Assembly: GCA_019843655.1 (NCBI GenBank)
Contig: JACDQD010000003.1
Coordinates: forward strand, 6,636,925 to 6,700,924
Length of the DNA stretch: 64,000 nt
Direction of reading: 5' to 3'
From: Lethocerus indicus
Lineage: Eukaryota; Arthropoda; Insecta; Hemiptera; Belostomatidae
Shown: positions 1 to 12,413 of the stretch, in pieces
Numbering within the stretch: position 1 is the stretch's first letter
Layout: every line of letters starts with the position of its first letter
Notes under the pieces: model-generated
The model's database searches: none
Told to the model about the DNA's origin: nothing
What the model saw: the letters and a program-made list of their open reading frames with translations, nothing else
Program-made: the position numbers and the translations under genes

Positions 1-3000
1 TATACATCGACATTCATCTAAAAATGAACTGGCTATAAATATGATCATAATGAAATGAATACATTAATTATAACATCAAACCCGATAAATCAGTATCAGG
101 TTTAACTAAGGTGCAAATATGATGTAAGTCCTTTTCAAAAGGTCCCAACATGATTTGCTTACAGAACTTAAGATATAAAAATGTCTCTAATTTATAACGC
201 TGTTATTAGGAGACCCTTTGAAATTCGAAGTATCTGCAGCTTAATATTCGTACCATATGCGCGCCCCACGCAAAAAAGAACCCCCTTTTATCCCTTTGGT
301 CGTATAGTGTAATGAATTGTTTCGCTACATTACAGGGATTTTACATATAGGGGAGAGGAGAGGGGCTTAATAAGGAGCCGAAACTCCGAATTTCCGAGTA
401 GAAATAATATAATGAAGCCGAGCAGCCGTGCCGTGCTTTTAGTTTTACATTATCTGTTTCCAGACAATAATTTACACGCTCTTATAGGTTACTTTTATTA
501 ATTCAATTAGTCTTAAAATAAGCGGGTTAATTCGTTTTTTGTTATTCGCCTGGATAAACAAGGCTGTTTTGTTAGTGAAAAATTCAAGTTGAAGAATTTT
601 TTCAAGATAGCAAATAAATTAATTAAGTACATCTAATAAAAATAGTGTTAGTGAATATCTCAAGTACAGGAATGTACTTACTATTTTCTATAATCTTTTA
701 TTAATTGAACTTCTGTTTTTGTACGTTTACATGTTTATGCGTATTACGGTAAAACCTCTCCGTTTTATCGTTATTCCAGCGTATTAAGATTGACAATAGC
801 CTTTTTATAAACTCGTCGGTGTTCTAGAATTACTTTTGAATTCACCCTGTACTTAATTGAAATTCGCAATCAGAGTTAAAAGCGACCGCTGACCAAGCGG
901 GCACTGTGCCGCCGCCACCGGCAACTACGTCGTGTGTTTCGGCGGGGTAATTGAATTAATTATCCATTCCGCCTATTCCAATAATAGAGTGGAATCTAAA
1001 TATTTATACCGACCGAACAACGGACACGAATAACCCCGGAAAGGACACGAGGGCTATATATTAATGGGCGTTATTAAACGAGCAATGACTTTCATTGGGC
1101 AAGTAAGTCTAACAAGAAACGGGGGGACGAAATGTCTGCTGCCAGAAATGCAAATATGACTGAATTAAATCAGCTTTATAGATAATCTATAAGAAATGAA
1201 TATTAATATATTACCTAAATTTTGCTATAACTTCATTCCAGAAATAAGAGGTGTCAAAATCATAAATTTGTTCGATTATAGACCGGTCGAGGTTTCCTCG
1301 TTTTGTCCTCAACTCAACTTGTTTATTTACTTCCTTGATAAAACGCGAAACGGTAATTAAGCCGAAATACCCGAACCAAGAAGGAGAATCCGGAAATGGT
1401 ACAAAAAAAACAACAGAAACGGCTTTGGACTGATTTTAAAGAACGGCGTACTTCTGGGCACAAAGAGTTGGAGCTAATTTAAATTCTTCCGGCATGCGGA
1501 TTGTTTAGGCCGCCATAAATTCGTGGCCGCGACGCCCCACATTGTCGGTGCGTTCCCGCCCTAACCAATTGATGATATACTCCCCCTCCCTCTCACCCTT
1601 CACCCCTCACCGCTCAGACAACCGAACGTATTCATTTCGAAAAGCGTGTTGTTTTCGGGGCACGTTCGGCGCTTTATCTCCTCCGCCCCGATAGGCAACA
1701 AAGGCCCACTGGGCTGGAGTGGGCGTATTTTTATTCATTTTTTTTCCGGTATTTAAATTACTTCCAATCCGACAAACGGTGAACAACACCGGGAGGTAAT
1801 AGGACGCAGCCGCAGCGGTAGGCAAACAATTGTTTTAAATCAATTATTTGATACTATCATTACGTAAAATGATCCGCGACCCATATACACACACATATTG
1901 ATATTCCGTACTTCTCTAAATTTATTTTTATTTATCTGTCAATATGGTAGTGAGTCTGCACTCATGGGCGTCATGAGTCAATATGGGCGTCCTGCCTGCA
2001 CAAAAAAAAACCCCTACCGATCTAAAAATTAAGGACATTCCCAAACACCGATAAAAGGAAAGAGCATAGATAACAAGCAAGAGGAGGCAGAGGATCGATA
2101 AAATTACGGTATTCATATTACACACCACAATACAGGACCAAATAACAGATTGATATTCCATAAATATTTTAATGAAGGACCTCACCTCTTTTTAAACCGG
2201 TGATACCAGAAATGCTAGTTCTAAAAGGTCTAAATACAGTATTAAGGTTCAGTGTTTGCCCGAATCAGGAAAGTGTAAATTAACTTCTAGGGCTTTAAGC
2301 ATTGTAATTATCTCTCCCTAGCCCAATACTTAATATAAATTTTTTTATTTGATTCTCCACTCTGGTTGGCATATGCGAGAGTTCTGCTCACAATGACCAG
2401 GCTTACTTCATTACGCAAATGGAGCGTACAAGAAAATTAAAACAAAGAAGGAGAGCAAACAATGCAGCAAAACTTATTCTGTTCAATAAACATCTACTCG
2501 AATAGAAACATCTTTTCGAATAGTTAGACTTAAAACCATAATCACTTGGTGCAATTCTGAAGGAGACAAGGTTACACTTATTGACGTAATCTTTTAAGAT
2601 ATGTAATAAACGGAATGACCAAATTAGCTAATTACGCAACGGAAGGGAAAATTCATTTGCACCCCTTATTTTAAAAGATATTGGAGTGTTACATAAAATT
2701 TGGCTCTATAGCCAATGTTCAAACTTTGTAATAAATCGATAATAATTTTCTTTCCTTACTACCTTCTGTCTCAACCCCATGATTTGGTGTTTAGCCAGAA
2801 CACGGTTTCGGTTGCTCCTGATATTCAGTTATAATTGTAAAAAATTTTCTAGCATTAACACGATTTTCAACAAGCGAATTATTTTATCTTTTAAGGACGA
2901 TACGCCATGTCGTATTCCTGCATATCTTAACTTTTCCGATATTAAAGTCAGTATGTACAATCGGCAGAATCAGCGTTCGAAGCCGATTCGCTTTCTAGAC

Positions 3001-6000
3001 AATCAAACTACCGAAGGGCAGGACGATGGGCGTCGTCTTATCCAATAGCATTGTTCCGCCAAAGGTATGGTTGCCGATGCCAAATCGGTTCCCATCCCTA
3101 AAATTCAATTTGCGAGACGAGCGCGCATTTCCGCCGCCCTCGCAGAACGGGCGCCGTTTTCCCGTTCGGGGAAAATTGTGGCGAAAATTAATTTCGAAAG
3201 GGGAGTTTTCATATGCACGCAGCTTGCGTCAGACTCCGCAGTGTGATTTGCATATCGCTCTGAGGTCGCGACATGAAAACCGCAAAAGCACGCCCTGGGG
3301 GAGTTTCATTACCAATTTCTTTATAAATTGGAAATTTTGGCGGTTGAAACTATTTACCCTGTTAGAAATATTAATACAATACAAACGACTTTGCACAATA
3401 CTTGACCGGGAACGAATACATTTTTACATTGATCTTTTATTATTTTTCCAAGCGTGCTTCATTTCGCATACGCAATACGGCAGAGCTATTACTAATTATA
3501 TTCCCAATATATATGAAGGGAAACCAGAATCAATTAAATGAAATGAATGTTAAATCTAGAACAAATATATTTTACATTAAATGGAATACTGTGTTTTAGG
3601 AATATTTCCCCCGGTTAATAAACGCCACTGACAGGAACATGCTCGTAGCAAAAAACGGATGCCCCATTAAATGTCAAAAGCAAATCGAACATACCCAAAA
3701 AATATTACAAAATGTCATATGATTCGATTTTTTACCCACGTAGCGGTCATTAATTGAGGATGAGATAAACGAAACTTTCGACAAATTAAACAGCCTACGC
3801 CTATTGTTTTATTCAATAATCAACACTCTATTATTAAATGTAGCAATTATCATACCCATACGTTTATACCAACGTCTACCAACGGTATTAAACTGTAATA
3901 CTGACGGATGTATGTGTAGCCTATATAATTTGAAACTTTAAGAATCATATACAGATTAGTAATAATAGATTCTCTAAGTTCTATAAGATTAAGTCTGAAA
4001 GGAATTTTACTGTATGCCAATTGAAAGGCCATATTTGTCACAATCTGGAACATTCTTGGAGAGATTTTAAGACTTACATAACTGACTTATTGCAAGTGAC
4101 GATGTACTGAGGCTGAAGCAGGTCTGGACAGAATAGGCGAATGGGAAAACTTATTCAGAAAGACGAAATTTGTTGTTATAAAATCTCGTAATTTTCAGTT
4201 TCCTTATCGTCGTTTTATCTAACATCAAATTGCACGGTTTAACATATTCACCGATCCGTCGGATCACCCAGAATTGGGGCCGGCTTTTTTTAATCGAGTG
4301 AAAATAAACTCCGCCATTCCGGGCCGCGAGAAGAAAGTCGGGGCAGTGGCACAAAAACAAAGCCGGGCCATAGACCCCGAAACTAATTTTGCGGAATTGT
4401 ACCTTTTTTTGTCCGTTCTTAGGAATGCCGGTATTAGGAGGGGGCGTGGGGGTTTGCGGGGGCGGCTCCGTGAGTTGGGCGGGGGCGGCTGCCCCCCGGG
4501 CAATCAATACCAACCGCCTTGACCCAAATACCGACCCGGTCCCAGTTCGGATTTATACCCCGGCGGACGGAGCGGACCCCCCACCATTGTCGGCACATTT
4601 CACCCCCCGGCCCCTGTCCTCGTCACCCTCGTCCGGACTCCATTACGTCGGAGGAGAGGCCGGCACGGAGCCCACCCGGGGCCCGATCCTCATTTCACGG
4701 CTCCGCGTCCCGGGGGCTGTACCAGTCCGACTGCGAACCCCAACCTACTCAACCGAATACGAGGGGTTATGCAATACCATATTTGTCCCCGCTTTATCTG
4801 GATCTTTTTGTTTTATGTAACAGAACCTACGCTACACTATTGCAATCTTTCTAGAAGAAAATTTCAAAACGTTCAGTGCTCGTGTATCTTAGATATCTCA
4901 CAAAGCGATAATTCTCGTTTTTTTCAACTATTTTTTCAAATAAATTAACATTCTGACGTATGCATGCAAGGGGCCACGAAGTTCTTTAATGTGTAATAAT
5001 TTTACAAAACTACACTTCCAGATATGTGTCACGTTCGAGCGTAGTGTGCAAGCAGTGCTTTATTTCATTTAATTGATACTCCTTTAATTAAAAAATTACC
5101 ATTGGTATACGTGAAAAGCTTGAGGTTTACGGTATTTGTGATTATTCTCCAATTGCATACCGAACATTAACTCTTATTACTAAATAAGAATGTTTAAATA
5201 AACATACTGAAATTTTTAAAAACATTGAAAAATATTGGCTCAAATTAGATTGCAGAATGCTATGTGCGCACAACAGGCAAATAGTGCGGGATAGTATTAG
5301 CGCCGTTTTATCTTTATTTAGAATTCCAACTCTTGTTCGATTATATTGGTGAAAATCAATATTGAGATATCGCTTTAATATAGAAAAATTAGCGAAATTA
5401 TTGTATTGCAACATTAGTCACATTAGTCAACTTTTTTCAAATGAATGACACTCGTCCATCCTGGTCATCCAGGATCCTTCTTATGCGAATTAAGAAAAAT
5501 AGATAAAGTGCCTTTTAAAAGACTAACATTTCATAATGTTACTGTCCTAAGAAGCATTTGGTGATACATGCTTTTGAAACAATTGAACTATTTCGGCCAT
5601 TAACCGTAATCAGTATATGGAAGTTGTAATTGATGGGTCAAGGATTCGTGATTTTCATCGCAGGTCGATAATTTCAATGGAATAATAAAAGTAAATGGTA
5701 AAATAAAGAAATCAGAATGTTTTGCTGATTATTGAACAAGTTATAAATAGACTCTTTAAACAATGTGGACGGCTAACATTGTTTGAAAAACCTTTTGACC
5801 TTTTGAAGTATATTTTACTTTAGGCTGTTTGCTGAGAGATATTCTCGGACGATTCGTACCTCGATTAAGTATTCAAATAAGGACCTCTGACTTCTTTGTT
5901 GTTTCCTCTTGGTGGAGGCCTCCGTTGTAATGGTAATTAAAGCGGGCCGTCCTCGGGGTGACGTCGGTGAGAAATTGGCCGGGCGGGCATTAGGGCTCCT

Positions 6001-9000
6001 TGTACCGGACATTGTGCCGGAGGCCGCTAAGGGGCTACTCTAATTCTAACCGACTGTACCTACCATTAGCCTTGATGGGGGTCGCAACCCCCGAGAATTG
6101 AAACCCATCCGATACCGTCTCCAGAATACAGTAACGCTCTCCTACCATTCAACCAGGGGTGGACCAGACAAAGCGTCAAATCGACCGATATTCTATATAT
6201 TACGGGAACATGAATTATTATGAATTAAATTTGACTATAATATTTGCTGGCAAAAACAGATTATGAGTTGAAACTCACCTCCTTGTACCTGCTCTTCTTA
6301 ATAGGAATCCGGTAAGGAAACATAACTCGATCCAATCTTATTTAACAGTTAGTTGTTTTAATCCGGACCCCCCCAGACGATCCCGCAGAAAGAAAATATT
6401 TACTGTTATTTTCTGTTATAACCGTAATTGCAAGTAACCGTAATTGGTGTGAGTTTAAAACGAATTGTACAGAATTTCGTACCGCGTCATTTCATAGCTT
6501 GAATTGCCATTATTGTATTATCGCGATATGACTGGAGTTCGACCAATGGAAACACCGCTGGTTCAATTTCCCGAATTCCTAAAAACAACGGTTCAGGTCC
6601 AGGCGGTTCACAACCGCCACTTTCGATTATCCCAAATATAAATCCGCTTCGAAAACAATGAATGCAGTCGGGAACAAAATTGTTTCCTGTTGGAATTAAT
6701 GTAAATCAAAAATGGTAATTATTTTCTACTGCTATAGTTTAGCCTTTAGTTGAACGCACTGAATTGTATTTTCGAATCATAGACACCTAAACTAAACTAG
6801 GAACTAAAAAATTACACGTTTCATCTCTCTGGGATTCTGAGATTTATTCCTTCTGACGTAAAGTTCACCAGAGATAGCTGAAGACGGCTGAGAAATTGGT
6901 ACCAATAGTGTTCATTATCCTAAAAATATAACCCGTATTTCACTTAAGAAAACGAAAGATAAGCTTCGCAAATGGCCGCCCCTTTATTAGCGAGTTTAAA
7001 ATAAGACTGGGATCACGTGATGGGCGTGGACAATGCCCCGGATTGGAGGTTAAGGGCTGATTCGATTGGGGTCGGCCGTGACCGTGACTCAGTTTGATCG
7101 GGGCGTTGTTCCCTTCCGGTTTCACGACCGATGAAAAATTGAAGAGGCCACACACTTCGGGCCGAATAAATACATTCGACTCGAGGAAATTCCACGTCGG
7201 GGCTCAATAAAGTTCCTGAATACCACTTTAACCGAGACTGCGGAATTAGCATAGAATTACGCACACTTTTAACATTTTCTTCTTAGACATAATTAACCGC
7301 ACGAATCGCAAACGCGCATGAATTCTTGATGACTAATAATTCTTGTTAATTTATTCCGTTCTATAAAGAACTTTGGACGGACCCTCATAATTTTTTTAAA
7401 AATTAATCTTTGCAAAGAAAAATTCTTTTAATTCGATCCCAAATATGTGTACATGCAAATATACCATCCTTGTCACCCCATAAACCGAGGGTTTCTATTC
7501 TCGCTCGTATCACGTCGATACGACACCCAAATTACATCTTAAATGAAAAAATCAATTTAATTGCATAATAGTAGAATTCGTCTATGTTTATGAAAAATAA
7601 GTATTAATATTATCAAGAAATTATACGAGTAGAGTAATAAATTATAGAAACTGCTGAGCGAGGCTCCACGAATATTTTCATGATAAATAATGTTGACTGA
7701 TTTAGTTTCTAAAGTTTTAGTCACTGATTTTAACCTCGCGAATGTTTTTCCGTACCGCATCCTTTCCGAAACCCCCATTTGCGGCGGTCGCCCCAATTAA
7801 CGAAAGACGGATTATGATGGGAGCCCAATGGGGGCGCTGGTTTTGGCCAAGTTTCAAGTGGAAGTGTAAAACAAGGATGCGGACGCGGCCTCACCAACAA
7901 ATTGGGCCGACGGCAAAAGGAAACGCTCAGTGCCGTATAAATAATACGGCGGGGGTTCCTGGCCCCTAAAATATGGCGGCCGCCCCATCCGACCCGTTCC
8001 CCTCACCGCATCCCCGTCCAACCTCGGGACCGATTTACGCCTTGCGTTATCCGAGTACGTCCCCATTTTAGTGGCCCACGCATTTCCACTGCTTAGAAAC
8101 TAGGCTGATAATAAAAGGACACTCTTAAATATTAAACAAGTTGTAACTACGGTCATTTTAAAGTTGAACACACCCAATCAAAGGATTAGATAACGGGCAG
8201 ATATTTATTTTTCCTGTAACTCCGTTGTTGTATTGTCTCCGAAGAAAAAATTCTTGAAAGGAAATCTCGCCCAAATGCCAACAACATTTATGGAACAATT
8301 AAAAGGACAATGTCAAATAGGCCCACATGTTGCCCAATTCGTTTAGAAATTATAAATCGATCGGTTTACACAATTAAAATCACACGGGGGTTAATGGATT
8401 CATTAAATAATGAAATTTTAGCCACGTTATCGGTGTATATGTGTGTATTTGCCTAGACGCAGCCTATATTTAAACTTGAGCTTTTACACTAATTGGATTC
8501 CGGTTTCTCGACATGATTGGGAATGTTCAATTATTATAATAGTCGTACTTACTGTTGTCTGTAATCTATGAGGCAGCCGTACGTATTTTTGTGAATTATG
8601 TTGAATTCTGAAATATTTTGATGGTATGAGGCGGGAATAAAATGGTATTAATATCGTTCTGAAGGCAAATCGAATCCAAACAAAGAAGTGAACCTGCCCG
8701 TTAGCCAATTTCGCTATCGTTTTAAATCGGAAACGTGGTCTAGATTCGGGACATTCTCCGAACGTATGTATTATAAAAGGGGGTACGTTATAAACGCGCC
8801 GGGAATGCTGCGAAGTGAATCTCGGAGGGGCATTGCGGGCCGGATCCTTCAAAATCATTATTTATGTCCCCCAGGGATTTTTCTTTTTCTTCGGTAAAGT
8901 CCCAAGACTAAACGGAACAAATCTAACCGGTTCGAAACCGATAAATTATTCAAAGCGAAAAACGGAAAACCGGAGGCACGACCCGCTTACAATTCTTAGT

Positions 9001-11806
9001 TTCGCCCCCAACAGATGGGGATGGGCCACGCGGATCCAGAAGATGGAGGCAGTAATTTACACACTGCTGTAAGATGTTAGCTGACTCAGAAAGGAATATA
9101 TCAACCCAATGTTTATTGGCGGAGATAGGGATTTTAAAACATGAAAATATATTTGATTTCAATTATATATATTTATTAGAATTACCTATATATATATTAA
9201 ACAAACATTTTTGAAATGTATTCCCTTCCATACTAATCTGTCTGCCATGACGCCTGAACCATGTACCCCTAACTGACATGACTTTGCCTTACCCAATTTG
9301 GGACATTCTCAATTAAGCTCCAACCGAGGGGATAGCGTACTAGACGCGCAAATTCGAGCATATCTGGTAAGTTTCGGGAAATAGGCGGCAATTTATACGG
9401 CAGTTGTAAGTTTTTGGCTGACTCCCCGCGGGAAAAGTTTCAAGTCGAAGTTCACTGCCTGAGACGGGGGATTTCAGTAAATTTCATTAAAGTTATGGCC
9501 CAGCGATTTTCGCTTACGCGGGCCACGTGAAGCGGAGCCGTTGGCCGTTTAACGGTCGGTAAAGCGACCGGCGTCTCCCTTTCATCTTTAATTTTAGTTC
9601 CCGATGACGACACCGGGCTTTGTTCTTTCTGCCGGAAGATTCTTTAATCGTGGAACGCCTCCGCAGTTGCTTCGGTTCAATGTTGAAATCGATTGAAATC
9701 ACACGCAAAATCTACCCCAGGAATTCAATAGTAATTTATTTACTGTCGCGGAGAACCGTTATCAAGCCTCGTAAACGCCTAAAACGTAAATTTTAGATGA
9801 TACGAATATTAGCAAGAAATATTTAGCTGTGTACCTCTATGCCCTAGAGGTGTTTCTTTACACAGTCTCTTTAATATTTAATTGGGACCAGGTAATATTT
9901 TTTTCTTATTATTAATCGGTAAAGGATCGTCTTGATAAATTCAGATCCTCTTCCAAATAGAAAAACGCGATCGATTGACGCGTGTAATTAATTGTTGCCT
10001 CCTATCACAATTAGGCCGAGAATGAGGAATAAATTAGATTTTGAGAAAGGCAATCAAAATATAATGAAAGTCGGGGTGAGGGAGACGCTCCGATCGAAGA
10101 AGACCTCCCCGGATCCACTTCCGCCTATTAAACAGAGGGATGGGGGATAATTCGAACAAACGGGCTATCTGCATAAATGTTAACCGGGCTAATTGGATGA
10201 TGACGGGCGTCGGACTTGATTAAATTAGGCGAGGGGGGCCAATTAAGAATATATAGGGTTGGGGGGTAGAGGGGCGGTTCGAATGTTCATTAGACGCCGA
10301 TTGAAGATGCTCATTTTTGCACAATTGCTATCGCGGATCAGTGGGCACACAGCGGCGTCTCCGAGCTCAAATCATTTTCACTGTCTCATATCCGAGGGTT
10401 CTGAGATAGAATTAATTTCAATTTAAGATTTCGTGATCGCCGAGAAATTCGGAATGGAGTCATTAAACGTAACACAATGAAAGTCCCACTGAGACGTGAA
10501 TATCTGACTCCATGTTGCTGACGATGGGAAAACTGGTTTAGCATTAGACCAAATCAGAGAGCGGAGACTGAAGAGTGATTTAGAATAAAGGTCCTTTCCG
10601 GTTATAGTATCTATAGTCGATTTAACATGATACGAATATTTCATTAAAACTGCAAAATATAAAAACGTTTGACAGCCTTAAATATTTCATCTTATATGAA
10701 AAATAACTATGCACTAATGTGTTGAGCACTATTTTTTTCCCGAGTACTATTTTTTTCTTAGCGCTATTATGTAACCTATACTATTATATAATATACTGTT
10801 GCATTTATGAGTTGCACTTCAAGCTACTAACTTAATTTTGCAGAAAGTTCTGACCGTACAGTGTGTGTGCATAATTTTACTAGTGTTTCTTACGATTGAT
10901 AAATTCCATATATCCATACATACTTCGAACAATTGAATAAACGACGATATCTGAATAACTAATACTTGTACCAATTCGGTTAGTAGATGGCGTCCGATAG
11001 ACGACCTGGAGGATACAAGTGCCGACATCCAGAAGGCGTACCTGGGTCCGACTGGACCCCAGGGAAGAGTTTCCGGATCAAATTTGTCGGCGTTTTTTTC
11101 TAATAGTACCCCCACCCATCCGAAAGTTCTTCTGGGACCTGTCCGAAAAATTTGTAACTGCCCGGTTGCGAAGTTGCTCGGCTAAGTAGAGGCGTGGAGT
11201 AGGTGCGGGTTGAGGGGGCCTTGTGATTTGTGGCCGGCCCCTAATGCCCCGTCCCAAGTTTGAAGCGGCCATCCCCAGCTGTCCCCCCGAACCCGACCGA
11301 TTTAAATAATGATATATGTGCCCCCCGCGGGACCCGCCCGGATTCGACAAACATTGTAACTCATATCGGCCGATCCGGTTGACGTTTTTCTTCGCGTCCT
11401 GGGCCTACCGCAAATAAATTTCCCATCGGCGCCATTTTTCAGCCGCGTCCGTATTAACTGGCTATTTATTTATTTGGTTCCTTCGGCGTTGCGGTTATTA
11501 ATGTGTATTCCGAGTTCCCTTGTCCAACCATCCTGCCCCTTCAATAGTGGGCCCCCATCATCCAGGAGGGCTCGGGTAATACCGCAGTTAATGATGGGGA
11601 CAAAAGTTCGAAGACGATAATAATGCAATTTGAACCCCTAGTATACCGATTTATAGTAAACTATTCGTATTTAAATTGAACGATGTTTCGTTAGGAGGAA
11701 GTTTCGCTAAATTTTAGAATTTATTTTAACCCGCGATAATGGCTCTGCATACAAAAACAATTGTATGTCTGTACCTTTCAACCATATAGATACGTAATCC
11801 GAAATT
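1..11806. other. AT-rich spacer with GC-rich blocks, no recognised gene
   Basis: No open frame here resembles a protein I know. The sequence alternates between AT-rich stretches and short CpG-containing GC-rich blocks, the clearest at about 890-960, 1490-1720, 3010-3300, 4260-4780, 5930-6130, 7010-7140, 7750-8060 and 11030-11470. The longest open frame, 3026-3541 on the plus strand (171 codons), is rich in Arg, Phe and Ile and has no domain I can name. A 12-bp direct repeat (TAACCGTAATTG) occurs twice at about 6418-6447. The blocks could be regulatory or conserved non-coding DNA, but the sequence alone does not show this. Confidence 0.5.
4438..4488 (+). other. G-run cluster, possible G-quadruplex
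   Basis: Five runs of three to five G lie within about 50 nt on the plus strand, at 4440-4444, 4448-4452, 4458-4462, 4477-4479 and 4481-4485. The first three are separated by loops of 3 and 5 nt, the fourth by 14 nt. This fits a possible intramolecular quadruplex, with one long loop. It sits in the most GC-rich block of the first 10 kb. No function is claimed. Confidence 0.35.
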
Positions 11807-11819
11807 ATTATTGTTTTAC
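11807..11819. repeat. Target-site duplication, left copy
   Basis: The 13-mer ATTATTGTTTTAC occurs here and again at 12401-12413, exactly flanking the PLE-related element at 11820-12400. A perfect 13-bp direct repeat at both edges is the expected scar of integration by target-primed reverse transcription. Because the sequence is AT-rich, part of the match could be chance. Confidence 0.65.
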
Positions 11820-11859
11820 CGTAGATTTCGTGTGTCTCCTCTCGCCGGTTTGGTCTTTT

Positions 11860-11896
11860 GCTAAACCGGTTTCGGCTGATTGCCATCTTCAGTAGT
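11860..11896 (-). ncRNA. Hammerhead-like ribozyme motif, copy 1 left arm
   Basis: Read on the minus strand, this 37-nt block has stem I strand ACTA, core CTGAAGA, stem II GGC/GCC around a 5-nt loop, GAA, the self-complementary ACCGGT as stem III, the cleavage base T and the second stem I strand TAGC. Three of four stem I pairs form; the outermost is A-C. One extra U lies between the core and stem II. Type I hammerheads with a tiny stem III are known from Penelope-like retroelements. Whether this copy cleaves is not known. Confidence 0.45.
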
Positions 11897-12192
11897 GGTG
11901 TTAGTTTGCTAAGTTTTTATGGGCATCCTCAATGCACCGTCACTGCCACTTTCATTGACAGTACACGTCGCGGTGCACGTGCGCCTAATGAACTTTAGTT
12001 GAGTGCATCCACGCGCCACCCTCAGTGGGGCACCAGTTCGGTCGGCGCCGTCTAAGCGATAGATACTAGACCGTCAAGACAACTCTGTTATGCGGGTCTG
12101 CATTAGAGCGCCGTAGTATCTTCTACAATAAATTCGTTACTGTGATGCAACAGGGGTCTATGTTTGTTTTATAGTCGGTGTTTGGGAAGACT

Positions 12193-12196
<4 letters not shown>

Positions 12197-12244
<48 letters not shown>
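12197..12244. repeat. (TA)24 microsatellite
   Basis: A pure 48-bp TA tract lies inside PLE-related copy 1, between the single internal repeat unit and the right arm. In other copies this interior holds the 70-71 bp array. It produces open frames of alternating Ile-Tyr that are not genes. Confidence 0.95.
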
Positions 12245-12248
<4 letters not shown>

Positions 12249-12326
12249 CCCACAACAGTACAAGTGACTGTAACATTGTAGTGAGGATGTCCAAAAAGCA
12301 TCCAAAGTGCGAAAGTGAATAACACC

Positions 12327-12358
12327 GCTACTGAAGATGGCGAGCAGCCGAAACCGGT
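12327..12358 (+). ncRNA. Truncated hammerhead-like motif, copy 1 right arm
   Basis: On the plus strand the block GCTA-CTGAAGA, stem II GGC/GCC and GAAACCGGT is intact. The sequence then departs from the family, so the cleavage base and the closing stem I strand (TAGC) are missing. As it stands it should not fold into a complete ribozyme. The loss matches the deletion described for copy 1. Confidence 0.4.
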
Positions 12359-12400
12359 ATTCCAAGCCCTCGAAGACCACAAAACGGGTATTCTAAACTA

Positions 12401-12413
12401 ATTATTGTTTTAC
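12401..12413. repeat. Target-site duplication, right copy
   Basis: This is the second copy of ATTATTGTTTTAC, directly after the element's ATTCTAAACTA end. It is identical to 11807-11819. Confidence 0.65.

Larger units (their letters stand above)
11820..12400. mobile_element. PLE-related non-autonomous element, copy 1
   Basis: The left part (11820-11930) is the reverse complement of the right part (12300-12400). Both carry the family arm with the ACCGGTTTCGGCTG block or its complement. The left arm begins at CGTAGATTTCG and so lacks the outer ~37 bp seen at the right, which ends ATTCTAAACTA. Inside lies a single copy of the family's 70-71 bp unit (about 11970-12040) and a (TA)n tract. It is bounded by a 13-bp direct repeat. 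No coding sequence remains. The right arm also has a deletion: sequence jumps from ACCGGT directly to ATTCCAAG, removing about 50 bp present in sister copies, with CGGTAT at the junction of the longer form. Membership in the family is clear; classing it as Penelope-like rests on copies 3 and 4. Confidence 0.75.

Noticed and set aside
3026..3541. 171-codon plus-strand frame, the longest outside the repeats
   Set aside because: No recognisable motif or convincing coding composition. In 64 kb on six frames, one such frame is expected by chance.
12191..12382. Open frames of alternating Ile and Tyr across AT tracts, also at 19851-20159, 45132-45469 and 47958-48200
   Set aside because: They are translations of AT dinucleotide repeats.
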